Below, in pieces: positions 63,103-64,000 of a stretch of 64,000 bases of DNA. This DNA comes from Lysobacter sp. ISL-50 (lineage in GTDB: Bacteria; Pseudomonadota; Gammaproteobacteria; Xanthomonadales; Xanthomonadaceae). Numbering within the stretch: the stretch's first letter is position 1; each line of letters begins with the position of its first letter. A program made the position numbers and the translations under genes. Location of the stretch: assembly GCF_018612875.1 (NCBI RefSeq), contig NZ_JAGGRI010000008.1, positions 1-64,000 on the forward strand. The letters run 5' to 3'. Below the pieces are notes generated by a model. The model saw only the letters and a program-made list of their open reading frames with translations, did not search any database and was not told the origin of the DNA.

Positions 63103-63978
63103 ATGCCTGACAACCCGCAAGCCTTGCCCGGACGGGCGTTCGCCCTGTCCGGTCAATATCTCATCGCCCTGGAAGGCCGCGACGCGGCTGCTTTTGCCCA
63201 GGCGCAGTTCATGAACGATGTGAAGTCGCTGGCCTACGGCCACTGGCAATGGAGTGGCTGGCTGACGCCAAAAGGCCGGGTAATCGCGCTGTTCGCCCTG
63301 CTGCGCCTGTCCGAGCACACGCTCTGGCTGCTGCTGCCGGACGCCGACGCGGCGGCGATGGCGCAGTCGTTGAAGCGATTCGTCTTCCGCAGCAAGGTCG
63401 CGATCGATTTGCGTGAAGACTGGGTGATCGAAGGCCGTCATTCGGCCCCCGAGCAGGCCAACCGCGCGAAAATCGGCGGCGACGAGGCCTCGGGCCTGGA
63501 ACTGGATTTCAGCGGCGACGGCGGCGCGCGGACCTTACGCATCGTGCCGGCCGGCGCGAAGGCGGAGGAAGACGCGGCGGCGCTGGCGCGATGGACGCAG
63601 GCCGATCTGCGCCACGGCCTGCCGCGACTGCCGGCCTCGCAGGCCGAACAATGGACGCCGCAGCAACTCTCGCTGGAGCGGTTGAGCGCCTTCAGCGTCA
63701 AGAAGGGCTGCTATCCGGGCCAGGAGATCGTCGCGCGCACGCACTTCCTCGGCAAAGCCAAGCGCGGGCTGGTGTTGTTCGAAAGTCCGGCCGAGGTCGC
63801 CGCCGGCGCGGAAGTGCGTGGCGAAGCGGCGGTGCTGGGCTCGGTCGCCTCCGCGGCGGGCGCCGGCGCGGTGCATCTGGCGTTGGCGGTGTTGCCGCTG
63901 GATCGTCCGCAGGGGCCGGTGAGTATCGACGGGCATGCCGTGATCGAACAGGCGCTGCTCACGGGGCTGGAACGCTGA
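63103..63978 (+). CDS. ygfZ: tetrahydrofolate-binding Fe-S repair protein YgfZ
   Basis: A 291-residue folate-binding protein related to the glycine cleavage T-protein, needed for repair or assembly of some iron-sulfur enzymes. The signature cysteine motif is complete: KKGCYPGQEIVARTHFLGK. An N-terminal GcvT-like domain (to about 240) and a short C-terminal beta domain are seen. It is divergent to the DUF1674 gene, with 30 bases between the two starts. The window ends 22 bases after its stop. Confidence 0.95.
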   Translation: MPDNPQALPGRAFALSGQYLIALEGRDAAAFAQAQFMNDVKSLAYGHWQWSGWLTPKGRVIALFALLRLSEHTLWLLLPDADAAAMAQSLKRFVFRSKVAIDLREDWVIEGRHSAPEQANRAKIGGDEASGLELDFSGDGGARTLRIVPAGAKAEEDAAALARWTQADLRHGLPRLPASQAEQWTPQQLSLERLSAFSVKKGCYPGQEIVARTHFLGKAKRGLVLFESPAEVAAGAEVRGEAAVLGSVASAAGAGAVHLALAVLPLDRPQGPVSIDGHAVIEQALLTGLER

Positions 63979-64000
63979 GCCGAGTCGCGCGACGCGTGCG

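Overview
The window is about 64 kb of very GC-rich DNA (by eye roughly two-thirds G+C) with dense, short-spaced operons. Gene content and order (serC-pheA-hisC-aroA; uvrC-pgsA-tRNA; the msbA/lpxK/kdsB, lolCD and sdhCDAB blocks; YedYZ; P63C and YecR-type island genes) point to a gammaproteobacterium of the Xanthomonadaceae, most likely Lysobacter. The assignment rests on gene content and is an inference; no search was run.

Layout. 1-1.2 kb: two TonB-family proteins, the first cut by the window edge. 1.3-6.2 kb (minus): serC-pheA-hisC-aroA, a serine and aromatic amino-acid operon with overlapping stops and starts. 6.4-9.1 kb: the MsrPQ periplasmic methionine sulfoxide repair pair and a membrane-anchored FHA protein. 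9.3-19.2 kb: acyl and storage-lipid genes (PHA-system protein, FFLEELY-type protein, patatin lipase, two phasins, a bifunctional fatty acyl-CoA reductase, acyl-CoA-binding protein, TetR regulator), with a membrane-tethered Mrr-like protein among them. 19.3-32.9 kb: a helical repeat protein, a large HrpF/HrpK-like candidate type III translocon protein, tRNA-Val, an ArsC-like protein, an FMN-dependent glutamate synthase-like enzyme, a UDP-sugar dehydrogenase, a subtilisin-type secreted protease, folM-folK and an epimerase. 33.0-34.1 kb: a LysR and a Crp gene, both beheaded by what looks like one deletion.

35.27-43.04 kb is a degenerate genomic island inserted at the 3' end of tRNA-Leu(TAA). It is bounded by a 22-bp direct repeat and is much more AT-rich at its left end. 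It carries a 747-residue orphan protein, two excisionase-like HTH proteins, small island genes, a frameshifted YecR-like lipoprotein and a P63C-domain gene preceded by four copies of an 11-bp operator-like motif. No integrase remains.

43.0-64 kb is conserved core: a tRNA Gly-Cys-Gly-Leu cluster split into three units by terminators, pgsA-uvrC, a phosphatase, kdsB, lpxK, msbA, exbD-exbB, comEC, lolD-lolC, ygfX-sdhE, a MAPEG protein, sdhBADC, a DUF1674 (SDHAF4-like) factor and ygfZ. Envelope assembly (lipid A, Kdo, lipoprotein export) and succinate dehydrogenase with three maturation or Fe-S repair factors are the two functional blocks. At least three families of dispersed palindromic repeats lie between genes, including a 53-bp tandem array at 25.7 kb.
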